64,000 nucleotides of DNA from Pseudomonas sp. PA15(2017) (GCF_001945395.1 NZ_MSXV01000030.1:1-64000), one strand, 5' to 3'. Shown: positions 54,148 through 64,000, numbered from the stretch's first letter. Numbers and translations are program-made. The notes: a model not told the origin generated them from the letters alone.

Positions 54148-54191
54148 AAGAGCGGCCCCGGCGGCTCGCGTCAAGAGTGTTGCAGTGCGCG

Positions 54192-55733
54192 TCAGTTGGG
54201 CAGGCGCAGGGTCAGTACCTGGCCCGGTTTCAGGGCCTTGCCGGTACGCGGGTTCCAGCTCTGCAGGTTCTGCATCTGCACGTTGAAACGCTTGGCGATC
54301 AGGTGCAGGGAATCGCCCTTGCGCACCTTGTAGTAGGTGACGTCGGCGACGGCTTTCGCGCTGGCGTTGCTGCCTTGCAGCTTGATGGTCTGCCCAACGC
54401 GCAGCGAGTTGCCCTTCAGGGCGTTCCAGCGCTGGATATCGTTGACCGACACATTGTGTGCCTTAGCGATCTGCCAGAGGTTGTCGCCATTGCGAATGGT
54501 GTAATTGCGCGAGGCCACGGCGGTGTTGATGGCGCGCTGCGGCGCCTTGTCGGGCAGCGCTTGCAGGCTGGTCGGCAGGCTCAGGTGCTGGCCCACGGCC
54601 AGGGTGTTGCCGGTGAGCTGGTTGAGCTCCTTGATGCTGGCAACGCTTAGTTCGTAGCGATTGGCGATGCCGTGTAGGTTGTCGCCGGCGCGCACCACGT
54701 ACTCCTGCATGCCGCGATCTTCGGGCTTGAGCGTCGACAGGTTGGCCGTCAGCAGCTCCACTTTCTGGGTCGGTACCAGCAGATGCTGAGGGCCGTCCAT
54801 GGTCACGCGTTTCTTGAAGGCGGGGTTGAGCAGGTACAGCTCGTCTTCGTCTATCTCGGCCAGGGCGGCGACGCGGGCCAGATCCATACGCTGCTTGAGC
54901 TCCACTTCCTCGAAGTAAGGCTCGTTGGCGATCGGTGCCAGGCTCACACCGTATGCGGCCGGGGCCATGACCACCTCGGACAGGGCCAACAGCTTGGGCA
55001 CGTAATTCTGGGTTTCCTGGGGCAGCGACAGGTTCCAGTAGTCGGTCGGCAGGCCGAGCTTCTGGTTGCGCTCGATGGCGCGGCTGACCCGGCCTTCGCC
55101 GGCGTTGTAGGCCGCCAGGGCCAGCAGCCAGTCGCCGTTGAACATCTCATGCAGGCGCGCCAGGTAATCCATGGCCGCCTGGGTGGAGGCCGTGACGTCG
55201 CGGCGGCCGTCGTACCAGCGGGTCTGGCGCAGGTTGAAGTTGCGCCCCGTGGACGGGATGAACTGCCACAGACCGACAGCATCGGCCGGCGAGTAGGCGA
55301 AGGGATTGTAAGCGCTCTCGATCATCGGCAGGAGCGCCAGCTCCATCGGCATGTTGCGCTCTTCGAGACGTTCGACGATGTAATGAATGTAGGGGTTGCT
55401 ACGTTCTCCGGCCTTCTCGACGAACGCCGGGTTGCTGGAGAACCACAGGCGTTGCTGTTCGATACGCGGGTTGACGCCGATGGCGTCCTGCAGCTTGTAG
55501 CCGGCGCGCACGCGCTCCCAGATATCCTTGGGCTGCTCGGCCTTGGCCGTAGCCTCGATCCACAACGGCTGGTGCGGCGTTCTGCCGCTCAAATCCACCG
55601 ACGGACCATTCTCCACCTGCTGTTGATCGAGGCTCTGGCAGCCGCTGAGTACGGTACAAACAGCCAGGGCGAGCGCTGGATAGCGCAGGGCCAATGCCTT
55701 TGAATTCAATGAGTTAGGTCGGGAAGAGGGCAT
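54192..55733 (-). CDS. mltD: Membrane-bound lytic murein transglycosylase D
   Basis: The 513-residue lipoprotein has a lipobox (TVLSGCQSL, Cys32), a lysozyme-like SLT domain with catalytic Glu in LLPMIESAYNPFAYSPADAVGLWQFIPSTGR (about 135-165), and three C-terminal LysM repeats (YVVRAGDNLHGIANRYE; YTIRNGDNLWQIAKAHN; YKVRKGDSLHLIAKRFN). It cleaves peptidoglycan with formation of the anhydro sugar. Two or three LysM domains are usual. Confidence 0.95.
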   Translation of the reverse strand: MPSSRPNSLNSKALALRYPALALAVCTVLSGCQSLDQQQVENGPSVDLSGRTPHQPLWIEATAKAEQPKDIWERVRAGYKLQDAIGVNPRIEQQRLWFSSNPAFVEKAGERSNPYIHYIVERLEERNMPMELALLPMIESAYNPFAYSPADAVGLWQFIPSTGRNFNLRQTRWYDGRRDVTASTQAAMDYLARLHEMFNGDWLLALAAYNAGEGRVSRAIERNQKLGLPTDYWNLSLPQETQNYVPKLLALSEVVMAPAAYGVSLAPIANEPYFEEVELKQRMDLARVAALAEIDEDELYLLNPAFKKRVTMDGPQHLLVPTQKVELLTANLSTLKPEDRGMQEYVVRAGDNLHGIANRYELSVASIKELNQLTGNTLAVGQHLSLPTSLQALPDKAPQRAINTAVASRNYTIRNGDNLWQIAKAHNVSVNDIQRWNALKGNSLRVGQTIKLQGSNASAKAVADVTYYKVRKGDSLHLIAKRFNVQMQNLQSWNPRTGKALKPGQVLTLRLPN

Positions 55734-55832
55734 TGGTGACGGGGGGTATCCTGGATCGAAAGTCGGGGGATTCTAGAAACCGATCCAGGGGTGGTCAAGT
55801 TTTGACCAGATTTTTGCGGGCCAGTCGGCGCT

Positions 55833-56606
55833 TCAGAAGCGATCTTTCCAGGCGCGCAGCGCGGCAAAAACCTCACCCTCGCTGGCCAGGGTGCGACCCT
55901 CACGGCTGGCGATCATTTCTTTAACTGATGTTTCAGCGGCGCGCAGAAACGGGTTGGTAGCCCGCTCGAGCTTCAGGCTGGATGGCAGGCTGATCTGCCC
56001 GCCCCGCCGCCATGCCTCGACCTGCTCGAAACGTCTGGCGATGTCCGCGTTGCCCGGCTCGACGGCCTTGGCGAAGCGCAGGTTGCTCAGGGTGTATTCG
56101 TGGGCGCAATAGATCAGCGTGTCGTCCGGCAGGGCCGCCAGGCGCTGTAGCGACTGGTGCATCTGCAGGGGCGTGCCCTCGAACAAGCGCCCGCAGCCAG
56201 CGGCGAACAGGGTGTCGCCGCAGAACAGCCAGTGCTGATCGGGTTGATAGAAGGCAATATGTCCGAGGGTATGGCCGGGCACCTCGAAGACCTGCAGGGC
56301 CAGGCCCAGCACGTCTATACGGTCACCATCGACCAGCGCCTGGTCACGGCCTGGAATCTTCTCGGTGGCCGGGCCGTAGACCCGCGCGCCGGTGTCGTGA
56401 CGCAGCTGCTCGACGCCGCCGACATGGTCGTTGTGGTGGTGAGTGATCAGAATGTCGCTCAGCGTCCAGTCGCCATGCTTCCGCAGCCAGGCCTGCACTG
56501 GTGCGGCATCGCCGGGGTCTATCACCGCGACGCGCTTGTGCTGTGCGTCCTGCAGCAGCCAGATGTAATTGTCGGAGAATGCGCTGAGGGCTTCGATCTT
56601 GATCAT
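55833..56606 (-). CDS. gloB: Hydroxyacylglutathione hydrolase (glyoxalase II)
   Basis: The 257-residue metallo-beta-lactamase fold enzyme has [11 protein letters not shown] (about residues 50-60), [10 protein letters not shown] and [17 protein letters not shown], which bind two metals. It hydrolyses S-lactoylglutathione, the second step of methylglyoxal removal. The start at 56606 ([16 protein letters not shown]) matches the family; the longer frame adds 11 residues. Confidence 0.96.
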   Translation of the reverse strand: MIKIEALSAFSDNYIWLLQDAQHKRVAVIDPGDAAPVQAWLRKHGDWTLSDILITHHHNDHVGGVEQLRHDTGARVYGPATEKIPGRDQALVDGDRIDVLGLALQVFEVPGHTLGHIAFYQPDQHWLFCGDTLFAAGCGRLFEGTPLQMHQSLQRLAALPDDTLIYCAHEYTLSNLRFAKAVEPGNADIARRFEQVEAWRRGGQISLPSSLKLERATNPFLRAAETSVKEMIASREGRTLASEGEVFAALRAWKDRF

Positions 56607-56646
56607 CAGGTGGTCGCCAAGCTGGGGACAAAGGTGCATCTTAGGA

Positions 56647-56703
56647 GTTGTTGACGCTGCAACGCGAGCTGTGTTCCCGTCGGTGAAACGTCAACGGACC
56701 CCA
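56647..56703. repeat. Short copy of the GTTGACGTTTCA repeat family
   Basis: GTTGTTGACGCTGCAACGCG and the inverted GGTGAAACGTCAACGGACCCC are the two ends of the element at 20850-21000 with the centre deleted. It occupies most of the gloB to methyltransferase gap (56607-56810). Confidence 0.65.
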
Positions 56704-56810
56704 GGTGTCATCGTTGGAGCCTGTTTTAAACGCCGCAGTGCCGACGCGCAGCAGACTTTGAACAGGTTCTTAGAAATGACTGTGCAGGTACTTTCCATGA
56801 GCAAGCGTCC

Positions 56811-57572
56811 ATGACCGACGATCCCTTTGCCCAGGCCGATGCCGATTGGCTGCAACTGATCGGTGCAGCCCGCCAGTGGTTCACCAGCCCCCTGGGCCGC
56901 CTGCTGCTCGAGCAGGAACAGCGCCTGCTCGATGAGGAGCTGGCGCGATTTTTCGGGGGCTACCTGGTGCATTACGGGCCTTGCGCCGAAACCTCGCTCG
57001 AAACCCAGCAGATCCAGCGCAGCGTGCGCCTGGGCGCGCCGTTCGCCGGTGTAGAGATCGCCTGCGAGGAGCAGTCCTGGCCGTTGGTCGAGCACGCAGC
57101 CGACGTGGTGGTGCTGCAGCACGGCCTGGACTTCAGTCAGTCACCCCACGGTTTGCTGCGCGAGGCGGCGCGCAGCGTGCGCCCGGGCGGACACCTGCTG
57201 ATCGTCGGTATCAACCCGATGAGTGCCTGGGGCGTGCGCCATCTGTTCGCCCATGACGTGCTGCACGACGCCCGCTGCATTGCCCCGGGGCGCCTCGGTG
57301 ATTGGCTCAACCTGCTGGGCTTCGCGCTGGAGAAACGGCGCTTCGGATGTTATCGTCCGCCGCTTGCTTCGGCGGCCTGGCAGGCTCGGCTGGCTGCCCT
57401 GGAACGCTGGGGCGGCGCCTGGCAGTCGCCAGGTGGTGGGTTTTACGTACTGGTGGCGCGCAAGCTGGTGGTCGGCCTGCGTCCATTGCGCCAGTCCCGC
57501 CGCGAACCGATGGGCAAGCTGGTGCCCATGCCGGTGGCCAAGATCAGTCGTCGCGACCGCGACGGCGCCTGA
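56811..57572 (+). CDS. Class I SAM-dependent methyltransferase-like protein
   Basis: The 253-residue protein has a Rossmann methyltransferase region (about residues 55-140) with ADVVVLQHGLDFSQSPHGLLREAARSVRPGGHLLIVGINPMSAWG. It diverges from the canonical family in motif I (no GxGxG is visible), so binding of SAM is uncertain. It is a conserved neighbour between gloB and rnhA in pseudomonads. Its substrate is unknown. Confidence 0.82.
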   Translation: MTDDPFAQADADWLQLIGAARQWFTSPLGRLLLEQEQRLLDEELARFFGGYLVHYGPCAETSLETQQIQRSVRLGAPFAGVEIACEEQSWPLVEHAADVVVLQHGLDFSQSPHGLLREAARSVRPGGHLLIVGINPMSAWGVRHLFAHDVLHDARCIAPGRLGDWLNLLGFALEKRRFGCYRPPLASAAWQARLAALERWGGAWQSPGGGFYVLVARKLVVGLRPLRQSRREPMGKLVPMPVAKISRRDRDGA

Positions 57573-57616
57573 GCTGGCCCCGCACATCGAAATCAGACCA
57601 TAGATAAAGGCGCTGC

Positions 57617-58069
57617 ATGTCCGATCAAGTTGAGCTTTACACCGACGGTGCCTGCAAGGGCAATCCGGGCGTCGGTGGCTGGGGTGCATTGCTAGTGTTC
57701 CAGGGTGTCGAGAAGGAGTTGTGGGGCGGTGAGGCCGTGACCACCAACAACCGCATGGAGCTGATGGGCGCGATTCGCGGCCTGGCCGAGCTCAAGCGTC
57801 CGTGCAACGTGCGCCTGGTCACCGATTCGCAGTACGTCATGAAGGGCATCAAGGAGTGGATGCCCAGCTGGAAGAAGCGCGGCTGGAAGACCGCTGCCAA
57901 GGAGCCGGTGAAGAATGCCGACCTCTGGCAGCAACTGGACGAGCAGGTCAATCGCCACAACGTGACCTGGCAATGGGTGCGCGGCCATATCGGCCACCCC
58001 GGCAACGAACGGGCCGACCAGTTGGCCAACCGTGGCGTCGAAGACATCAGGAGCGTGAAGCGTGCGTAG
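57617..58069 (+). CDS. rnhA: Ribonuclease HI
   Basis: The 150-residue enzyme has the acidic catalytic residues in [17 protein letters not shown] (Asp9), [10 protein letters not shown] (Glu), [10 protein letters not shown] (Asp) and [12 protein letters not shown] (His/Asp). It removes RNA from RNA-DNA hybrids such as Okazaki primers. It overlaps the dnaQ start by eight bases. Confidence 0.97.
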   Translation: MSDQVELYTDGACKGNPGVGGWGALLVFQGVEKELWGGEAVTTNNRMELMGAIRGLAELKRPCNVRLVTDSQYVMKGIKEWMPSWKKRGWKTAAKEPVKNADLWQQLDEQVNRHNVTWQWVRGHIGHPGNERADQLANRGVEDIRSVKRA

Positions 58070-58814
58070 AGTCGTACTGGATACTGAAACCACCGGTATG
58101 CCGGTAAACGATGGCCACCGGGTCATCGAGATCGGTTGTGTGGAGGTCGAGGGACGGCGCCTGACCGGGCGGCATTTCCACATCTATCTGCAGCCGGATC
58201 GCGAGATCGACGAAGGCGCCATCGCGGTGCACGGCATCACCAACGAGGATCTCAAGGACAAGCCGCGCTTCAAGGACGTTGCCGACGAGTTCCACGCGTT
58301 CATCAAGGGCGCGCAGCTGATCATCCACAATGCGCCGTTCGACATCGGCTTCCTGAACAACGAGTTCGCCCTGATCGGCCAGCACGAACGCGCGGACATC
58401 GCGGCCTATTGCGACGTGCTCGATACCCTGCAGATGGCGCGCGAGCGTCACCCGGGCCAGCGCAACAGCCTCGACGCCCTGTGCAAGCGCTACGGTGTCG
58501 ACAACTCCGGCCGTGAACTGCACGGCGCCTTGCTCGACTCGGAGATTCTCGCCGACGTCTACCTGGCGATGACGGGTGGGCAGACCAACCTGTCGCTGGC
58601 CGGCGAAGGCGCCGATGGCGATGGCAGCGGTCGTCAGCAGGCCACGCCGATTCGCCGCCTGCCCGCCGAGCGGCCGCGTGGCGCGGTGATCGCTGCCAGC
58701 ACCGACGATCTGGAAGCCCACGCCGCACGCCTGGCGGTGATCGAAAAGGCCGCCGGTGCGCCGGCCCTGTGGGTGCAGATGGAAGCGGCCGAGCAGGGCA
58801 CATCCGCCTCCTGA
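58062..58814 (+). CDS. dnaQ: DNA polymerase III epsilon subunit (3'-5' proofreading exonuclease)
   Basis: The 250-residue DEDDh exonuclease starts with GTG and has ExoI LDTETTG (with the first two acidic residues), Exo[15 protein letters not shown] and Exo[17 protein letters not shown]. It proofreads DNA synthesis as part of the core polymerase. The GTG start overlaps the end of rnhA, suggesting translational coupling; the two genes are conserved neighbours in many gammaproteobacteria. Confidence 0.96.
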   Translation: MRRVVLDTETTGMPVNDGHRVIEIGCVEVEGRRLTGRHFHIYLQPDREIDEGAIAVHGITNEDLKDKPRFKDVADEFHAFIKGAQLIIHNAPFDIGFLNNEFALIGQHERADIAAYCDVLDTLQMARERHPGQRNSLDALCKRYGVDNSGRELHGALLDSEILADVYLAMTGGQTNLSLAGEGADGDGSGRQQATPIRRLPAERPRGAVIAASTDDLEAHAARLAVIEKAAGAPALWVQMEAAEQGTSAS

Positions 58815-58883
58815 TCGGTCAATTGCGACCTTTTCGTATAGCGCTCTGCGCGAGGGGTTCCGTCCTCCGCGGCGAGTCTCTAC

Positions 58884-58921
58884 CCTGAGGGCATAGCGGG
58901 TTCATCCCGCATGACCTCAGG
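58884..58921 (+). promoter_or_regulatory. Hairpin covering the ldcA ribosome-binding site
   Basis: CCTGAGG (58884-58890) pairs with CCTCAGG (58915-58921), with further pairing CAT/ATG and GCGGG/CCCGC about TTCAT. The 3' arm overlaps the AGGTGG ribosome site (58919-58924) of ldcA, nine bases from its ATG. This could restrain translation. Confidence 0.55.
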
Positions 58922-58929
58922 TGGTGCTG

Positions 58930-61188
58930 ATGTACAAAGACCTCAAGTTCCCGGTTCTCATCGTTCATCGTGACATCAAGGCCGATACCGTGGCCGGTGA
59001 ACGGGTGCGGGCCATCGCTGCCGAGCTGGAGCAGGACGGCTTCACCATTCTGTCCACCGCGAGCTCCGCGGAAGGCCATATCGTCGCCTCGACCCATCAC
59101 GGCCTGGCCTGCATCCTGGTCGCCGCCGAGGGTGCCGGTGAAAACCGTCACCTGCTGCAGGACATGGTCGAGCTGATTCGCATCGCCCGACGCCGCGCGC
59201 CGCAGCTGCCGATCTTCGCCCTGGGCGAGCAGGTCACCATCGAGAACGCCCCGGCCGAAGCCATGGCCGATCTCAATCAGCTGCGCGGCATTCTCTATCT
59301 GTTCGAAGACACCGTGCCGTTCCTGGCCCGCCAGGTGGCCCGCGCCGCGCGCAATTACCTCGATGGCCTGTTGCCGCCGTTCTTCAAGGCGCTGGTGCAG
59401 CACACCGCGCAATCCAACTACTCCTGGCACACGCCGGGCCACGGCGGCGGCGTGGCTTATCGCAAGAGCCCGGTGGGCCAGGCGTTCCACCAGTTCTTCG
59501 GTGAGAACACGCTGCGCTCCGACCTGTCGGTCTCGGTACCGGAACTCGGCTCACTGCTCGACCACACCGGCCCGCTGGCCGCTGCCGAGGAGCGCGCCGC
59601 GCGCAATTTTGGCGCCGACCACACCTACTTCGTGATCAATGGCACCTCGACCGCCAACAAGATCGTCTGGCATTCGATGGTCGGCCGTGACGACCTGGTG
59701 CTGGTCGATCGCAACTGCCACAAGTCGATCCTCCACGCCATCATCATGACCGGCGCGATTCCCCTGTACCTGTCGCCGGAGCGCAACGAACTGGGCATCA
59801 TCGGGCCGATTCCGCTGAGCGAATTCACCCGCGAGTCGATCCAGGCCAAGATCGACGCCAGCCCGTTGGCACGTGGCCGCGAGCCCAAGGTCAAGCTGGC
59901 GGTGGTGACCAATTCGACCTACGACGGGCTGTGCTACAACGCCGAGCTGATCAAGCGCACGCTGGGCGATTCGGTCGAGGTGCTGCACTTCGACGAAGCC
60001 TGGTACGCCTACGCCGCGTTCCACGAGTTCTACGCCGGACGCTACGGTATGGGTACCAGCCGCGAGGCTGGCGGCCCGATGGTGTTCACCACCCACTCGA
60101 CCCACAAGCTGCTGGCGGCCTTCAGCCAGGCGTCGATGATCCACGTGCAGGACGGAGGTGTGCGTCAGCTCGACCGCGACCGCTTCAACGAAGCCTTCAT
60201 GATGCACATCTCCACCTCGCCGCAGTACGGCATCATCGCCTCGCTGGACGTGGCCTCGGCGATGATGGAAGGCCCGGCCGGGCGCTCGCTGATCCAGGAA
60301 ACCTTCGACGAAGCCCTGAGTTTCCGCCGTGCCCTGGCCAACCTGGGGCAGAGTCTGAGCAGCGAGGACTGGTGGTTCAGCATCTGGCAGCCGCCGCAGA
60401 CCGAGGGCGCCGACGATGTGGCGACGCCGGACTGGCTGCTGCAGCCGGAGGCCGACTGGCACGGTTTCGGTGACGTCGCCGAAGACTACGTGTTGCTCGA
60501 CCCGATCAAGGTGACCCTGGTGATGCCCGGCCTGACCGCCGGCGGCCGCCTCGACGAGCGCGGCATTCCCGCCGCGGTGGTCAGCAAGTTCCTTTGGGAG
60601 CGCGGGCTGGTGGTCGAGAAGACCGGCCTGTATTCGTTTCTGGTGCTGTTCTCCATGGGCATCACCAAGGGCAAGTGGAGCACACTGCTCACCGAACTCC
60701 TGGAATTCAAGCGCAGCTACGACGCCAACCTGCCGTTGAGTTCGGTGCTGCCCTCGGTCGCCCGCGAAGGCGCGCTGCGCTACCAGGGCATGGGCCTGCG
60801 CGACCTGTGCGATGCGCTGCACGACTGCTACCGCGAGAACGCCACCGCCAAGTCCCTCAAGCGCATGTACACGATGCTGCCGGAAATCGCCCTGAAGCCA
60901 GCCGATGCATACGATCAGCTGGTGCGCGGTGAAGTCGAGGAAGTGCTGGTCGATGAGGTGCAAGGACGCATCGCTGCGGTGATGCTGGTGCCGTATCCGC
61001 CTGGCATTCCGCTGATCATGCCGGGCGAGCGTTTCACCGCGGCGACCCGCTCGATCATCGATTACCTGCGTTTCGCCCAGGCCTTCGAACAGCGCTTCCC
61101 GGGCTTCGATGCCGACGTGCACGGTCTGCAGCGCCATGAAGGCGAGCAGGGCAGCTACTACACGGTGGATTGCATCGTCGAGAAGTAG
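58930..61188 (+). CDS. ldcA: Lysine decarboxylase (PLP-dependent, LdcA type)
   Basis: The 752-residue fold-type I decarboxylase has an N-terminal wing domain (MYKDLKFPVLIVHRDIKADT...), HTPGHGGGVAY, TSTANKIVW and the PLP-lysine segment STHKLLAAFSQASM (about residue 390). It converts lysine to cadaverine. Length matches the P. aeruginosa enzyme (about 751). The ATG at 58930 is preferred over the GTG at 58921 as it lies five bases after AGGTGG. It is preceded by a hairpin over that site. Confidence 0.93.
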   Translation: MYKDLKFPVLIVHRDIKADTVAGERVRAIAAELEQDGFTILSTASSAEGHIVASTHHGLACILVAAEGAGENRHLLQDMVELIRIARRRAPQLPIFALGEQVTIENAPAEAMADLNQLRGILYLFEDTVPFLARQVARAARNYLDGLLPPFFKALVQHTAQSNYSWHTPGHGGGVAYRKSPVGQAFHQFFGENTLRSDLSVSVPELGSLLDHTGPLAAAEERAARNFGADHTYFVINGTSTANKIVWHSMVGRDDLVLVDRNCHKSILHAIIMTGAIPLYLSPERNELGIIGPIPLSEFTRESIQAKIDASPLARGREPKVKLAVVTNSTYDGLCYNAELIKRTLGDSVEVLHFDEAWYAYAAFHEFYAGRYGMGTSREAGGPMVFTTHSTHKLLAAFSQASMIHVQDGGVRQLDRDRFNEAFMMHISTSPQYGIIASLDVASAMMEGPAGRSLIQETFDEALSFRRALANLGQSLSSEDWWFSIWQPPQTEGADDVATPDWLLQPEADWHGFGDVAEDYVLLDPIKVTLVMPGLTAGGRLDERGIPAAVVSKFLWERGLVVEKTGLYSFLVLFSMGITKGKWSTLLTELLEFKRSYDANLPLSSVLPSVAREGALRYQGMGLRDLCDALHDCYRENATAKSLKRMYTMLPEIALKPADAYDQLVRGEVEEVLVDEVQGRIAAVMLVPYPPGIPLIMPGERFTAATRSIIDYLRFAQAFEQRFPGFDADVHGLQRHEGEQGSYYTVDCIVEK

Positions 61189-61326
61189 GTCACCGTCGGC
61201 GTGGCGGGCGGTGCGGCCCGTCACGGCGGCCATGATCGACTTTCCAGCGCCGCTTGCTATAGTGGCGCGGCTGTTTTGCAGCGTGTGTCGTGGGCCGTTC
61301 GGCCTCCTTCAAAAAGGATGACTTTC

Positions 61327-62139
61327 ATGGGGCAATATCAGGCTTTTCGCGTCGAGCTGCAGGAAAAGATCGCCCATGTGGTGATTGACCGGCCGGACAA
61401 GATCAATGCGATGAACGCCGCCTTCTGGACGGAAATCATCGATATCTTCCGCTGGGCCGACGAGACCGATGAAGTGCGCGTGGTGGTGCTTTCGGGGGCC
61501 GGCAAGCATTTTTCTTCCGGTATCGACCTCAACCTGCTGGCTCAGGTAAGCACGCAGCTGGGCAAGGATGTCGGCCGCAATGCGCAAACGCTGCGCCGCA
61601 AGATTCTCGAGCTGCAGGCTTCGTTCAACGCCGTCGATCACTGCAGCAAGCCGGTGCTGGCCGCTATCCAGGGTTACTGCCTGGGCGGCGCCATCGACCT
61701 GATCAGCGCCTGCGACATGCGTTACTGCAGCGCGGACGTGCAGTTCGCCATCAAGGAAATCGACATCGGTATGGCCGCCGACGTTGGCACCCTGCAACGG
61801 CTGCCGCGCCTGATCGGTGACGGCATGCTGCGCGAGCTGGCCTATACCGGCCGCGTCGTCGAGGCGACCGAAGCGAAGGAAATCGGCCTGGTGAACCGCG
61901 TATTCGAGACCTACGACACATTGCTGGCCGGCGTGATGGACATTGCGCGAGCGATCGCCGCAAAATCGCCGGTTGCCGTGCGTGGCACCAAGGAAATGAT
62001 TCGCTACATGCGTGATCACCGGGTCGACGACGGGCTCGAATACGTCGCTACCTGGAACGCCGCCATGCTGCAGTCGGCCGACCTGCGTGTCGCGATGATG
62101 GCCCATATGAACAAGCAGAATCCCGAGTTCGCTGATTGA
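61327..62139 (+). CDS. Enoyl-CoA hydratase/isomerase, delta(3,5)-delta(2,4)-dienoyl-CoA isomerase-like
   Basis: The 270-residue crotonase has the oxyanion-hole segments AGKHFSSGIDLN and GYCLGGAIDLISACDMRYCS, then KEIDIGMAADVGTLQRLPRLIG. The Asp in ACDMR and the Glu and Asp in IKEIDIGMAADVG match the catalytic set of the dienoyl-CoA isomerase (ECH1) branch, which acts on odd-position double bonds of unsaturated fatty acids. Start 61327 follows AAAGGATG; the ATG at 61318 is the alternative. Confidence 0.88.
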   Translation: MGQYQAFRVELQEKIAHVVIDRPDKINAMNAAFWTEIIDIFRWADETDEVRVVVLSGAGKHFSSGIDLNLLAQVSTQLGKDVGRNAQTLRRKILELQASFNAVDHCSKPVLAAIQGYCLGGAIDLISACDMRYCSADVQFAIKEIDIGMAADVGTLQRLPRLIGDGMLRELAYTGRVVEATEAKEIGLVNRVFETYDTLLAGVMDIARAIAAKSPVAVRGTKEMIRYMRDHRVDDGLEYVATWNAAMLQSADLRVAMMAHMNKQNPEFAD

Positions 62140-62177
62140 GCGCGGTTTCATCACCTGTGCGGGAGGCACACTAGCGA

Positions 62178-63836
62178 ATGGTTTCTGGAGCATCGTCACT
62201 GGGGCTGGTTCGCGACGAACTGTTCGCCACGATCGAAGAGGCCGAGGCGAGCCTGGAGCAGTTCATCGTCGAGCGCAATAACGGCAGCCTGCTGCAGCAG
62301 GCCGTCGATAATCTGCAGCAGGTGCGCGGTACGCTCAACCTGATCGAGCTGACCGGCGCAGAATTGCTCGCCCAGGAAGTGCTCGACCAGGCCACCGATA
62401 TCCCCGCTGGCGTCGGCAACGAGCGCGACGCGCAGTTGGCGGCGCTCAGCAATGCGTTGCACGTGCTGCGCCGCTATCTCGAAGGGCTGGATGCCCATCG
62501 CCAGGAAATGCCCGAATTGCTGTTGCCGGCGATCAACGACCTGCGTCAGGCGTGCAAGCAGCCGCCGTTGCCGGAAAGTTTCTTTTTCAGCGTCCGCCTC
62601 GACCAGACCCGGCCGCGCATGGTGCCACCGGCACTGGATGCGGCTGCCAAGGAAGGCGAAGGCCGCCGTTTGCGGCAGATGTATCAGGTCGGCCTGCTGG
62701 GCTATATCCGCGAGCAGAGCCCGGCTGCCAGCATGAAATTGATGGGTCGGGCCATGAGCCGCCTCGACGGCCTGTTCGCCAACGAGCCCCGCGGGCGCCT
62801 GTGCTGGCTCGGCGCGGCGGCCGTGGAGGCACTGAACGATGGCCAGTTGCTGCCGCGCAAATCGCGCAAGCAGCTGTTCTCGCGCATCGATCGCGAGCTG
62901 CGGCAGATGTTGTTCAACGGCTCTTACGAGCCACCGCGTAGTCTGCTCAAGGAGTTGTTGTATCTGGTCGCGCTGTCCGCCGGCCGCGGCCCGCTGGCTG
63001 GTGAAGTGCGCGAGCTGTTCGGCATCAACGCGCTGCCGTTCACCGATCACCTGCTTGAAGAGGAATACCAGCGCCTCTCCGGCCCCGGCAAGGCGGTGAT
63101 GCGTTCGCTGAGCTCGGCGATTCGCGAGGAGCTGGCCAGCGTCAAGGACCTGCTCGACCTGAGCGAGCGCGGCACCCTGCAGGCCGATGGCCTGACCAGC
63201 CTGCACGCGTTGCTCGGCAAGCTGAGCAAGACGCTGGCCATGGTCGGCCTGAGCTCGGCGGGCAATTCGCTGGCCAATCAGTTGCCAGTCGTCAGCGCCT
63301 GGTGCGAAGGCGCGCCGGTCGAGTCCGAACAACTGATCGCTCTGGCCGACGCCGTGCTGTATGTCGAAGGCATGGTAGCGACCCTCGAGCGTGGCGAGCG
63401 CGTGGCCATGCCACGGGTCGAGCCGGAGGTCTGTACCTTCGCCCAGCATCAACTGTTCGAAGCGCGCATCGTGGTGCTCGACGAAGCCCGTGCCGGCCTG
63501 GCGCTGGCCAAGCGGGCGATTACCGCGTACCTGGAGTCGTCCGGCGACCGCATGCACCTGTCCAACGTGCCGTTCAGCCTGCAGGCGGTGCGCGGCGGCC
63601 TGTGGTTCCTCGGTCAGGAGCGCGCGGCGACGCTGGTGGGCGCCTGTGCCGACTACATCCAGACGCAGATGCTCGACACCGAGCAGATGCCCGCCGAAGC
63701 GCGCCTGGAAGTGCTCGCCGATGCCCTGAGCAGCCTGGAATACTACCTGGAAGCCGACGCCGGACTGGTCCAGCCGAGCGTGCTGGATCTGGCTGAAGAA
63801 AGCGTGCGCGCTCTGGGTCAGGAGGTGGCGGCTTGA
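62178..63836 (+). CDS. fimL: Twitching motility / virulence regulator FimL
   Basis: The 552-residue protein is related to the N-terminal Hpt-like region of ChpA ([30 protein letters not shown]...[33 protein letters not shown]). It lacks the phosphorylatable His in those helices, as described for FimL. It acts with PilY1/Chp signalling to set cAMP level and type IV pilus function at the cell pole. Position after the crotonase gene and before nudC is as in P. aeruginosa. Confidence 0.9.
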   Translation: MVSGASSLGLVRDELFATIEEAEASLEQFIVERNNGSLLQQAVDNLQQVRGTLNLIELTGAELLAQEVLDQATDIPAGVGNERDAQLAALSNALHVLRRYLEGLDAHRQEMPELLLPAINDLRQACKQPPLPESFFFSVRLDQTRPRMVPPALDAAAKEGEGRRLRQMYQVGLLGYIREQSPAASMKLMGRAMSRLDGLFANEPRGRLCWLGAAAVEALNDGQLLPRKSRKQLFSRIDRELRQMLFNGSYEPPRSLLKELLYLVALSAGRGPLAGEVRELFGINALPFTDHLLEEEYQRLSGPGKAVMRSLSSAIREELASVKDLLDLSERGTLQADGLTSLHALLGKLSKTLAMVGLSSAGNSLANQLPVVSAWCEGAPVESEQLIALADAVLYVEGMVATLERGERVAMPRVEPEVCTFAQHQLFEARIVVLDEARAGLALAKRAITAYLESSGDRMHLSNVPFSLQAVRGGLWFLGQERAATLVGACADYIQTQMLDTEQMPAEARLEVLADALSSLEYYLEADAGLVQPSVLDLAEESVRALGQEVAA

Positions 63837-64000
63837 TCACCGCGCACTGGCAACCCGAGCTGCTCGACCCCGAGCAGCCTGGCGGCCTGGTGCTGGCCCA
63901 CCATCGTCAGCATTTTCTGGGCGATGCCAATGGCCTGCTGTTTCCCCGCGAGTGGTTGAAGAAGCAGGAGCTGCCGGTAATCGCCGAGCATGGCCTCGGC
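63833..64000 (+). CDS. nudC: NADH pyrophosphatase NudC, N-terminal part (cut by the window edge)
   Basis: A TTG start at 63833 overlaps the fimL stop (TTGA) and has GGAGG eight bases upstream. The first 56 codons ([47 protein letters not shown]) match the N-terminal domain of Pseudomonas NudC. The zinc ribbon and Nudix box lie beyond the edge. NudC cleaves NAD(H) and the NAD cap of RNAs. Confidence 0.8.
   Translation, partial: MITAHWQPELLDPEQPGGLVLAHHRQHFLGDANGLLFPREWLKKQELPVIAEHGLG

Noticed and set aside
59551..61233. 560-codon minus-strand frame opposite ldcA
   Set aside because: Shadow frame with no motif; ldcA is complete on the plus strand.

Overview
The window is high-GC DNA from a Pseudomonas chromosome. 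From about 27.9 kb onward the gene content and order follow the P. aeruginosa core segment that runs usp, miaE, lpxH, ppiB, glnS, cysS, folD, tRNAs, tig, clpP, clpX, lon, hupB, ppiD, the Npp peptide ABC transporter, mltD, gloB, rnhA, dnaQ, ldcA, fimL, nudC. An ANR box, heat-shock promoters, a CadR/CadA pair and scattered REP-type intergenic repeats fit the same genus. I recognise families from sequence motifs only; no database search was run.

Region 1 (1-7.7 kb) is accessory. It begins with the tail of an IS481-type transposase and a REP hairpin, then a tightly packed set: a GntR/HutC regulator with a palindromic operator in front of it, an APS-reductase/fumarate-reductase-like flavoprotein, a two-cluster ferredoxin, a nitrate/sulfonate-type ABC importer whose binding protein carries a NosL-like C-terminal domain, a HEAT-repeat protein and a stand-alone DUF971 protein. 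This looks like an uncharacterised uptake-plus-redox system and is the best candidate for undescribed biology here.

Region 2 (7.7-14 kb) is a metal-homeostasis island. Zinc-independent ribosomal protein paralogues (rpmE2-rpmJ2) and a FecCD-type metal or cofactor importer diverge from a region holding two Zur-box-like palindromes, and the importer also has a cobalamin riboswitch. Its operon continues with a pseudoazurin, an MFS exporter and a small secreted protein. Dual zinc and B12 control suggests cobalt or a cobalt-containing ligand as substrate.

Region 3 (14-27.9 kb) is mixed accessory metabolism and transport: an MscS channel, a zinc-free quinone-type reductase, a bile-acid/sodium symporter family carrier, BenE, LysE and a MarR regulator with twin operators, an aminotransferase, a GST, the cadA/cadR efflux pair, a His-rich small protein, a cupredoxin and small redox proteins. 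Several intergenic regions carry copies of two repeat families.

Region 4 (27.9-64 kb) is mostly core. It holds a universal stress protein with a class-II ANR promoter, tRNA hydroxylase MiaE, LpxH, two aminoacyl-tRNA synthetases, an unusual UvrD-like helicase inserted before folD, three tRNAs (Arg, His, Leu), the trigger factor-ClpXP-Lon-HU-PpiD proteostasis block, the five-gene Npp importer with two binding proteins, MltD, GloB, RNase H, DnaQ, lysine decarboxylase, a dienoyl-CoA isomerase-like protein, the twitching regulator FimL and the start of nudC. Compared with P. aeruginosa PAO1 as I remember it, parRS (before tig) and fabI (after ppiD) are not present at their usual positions.
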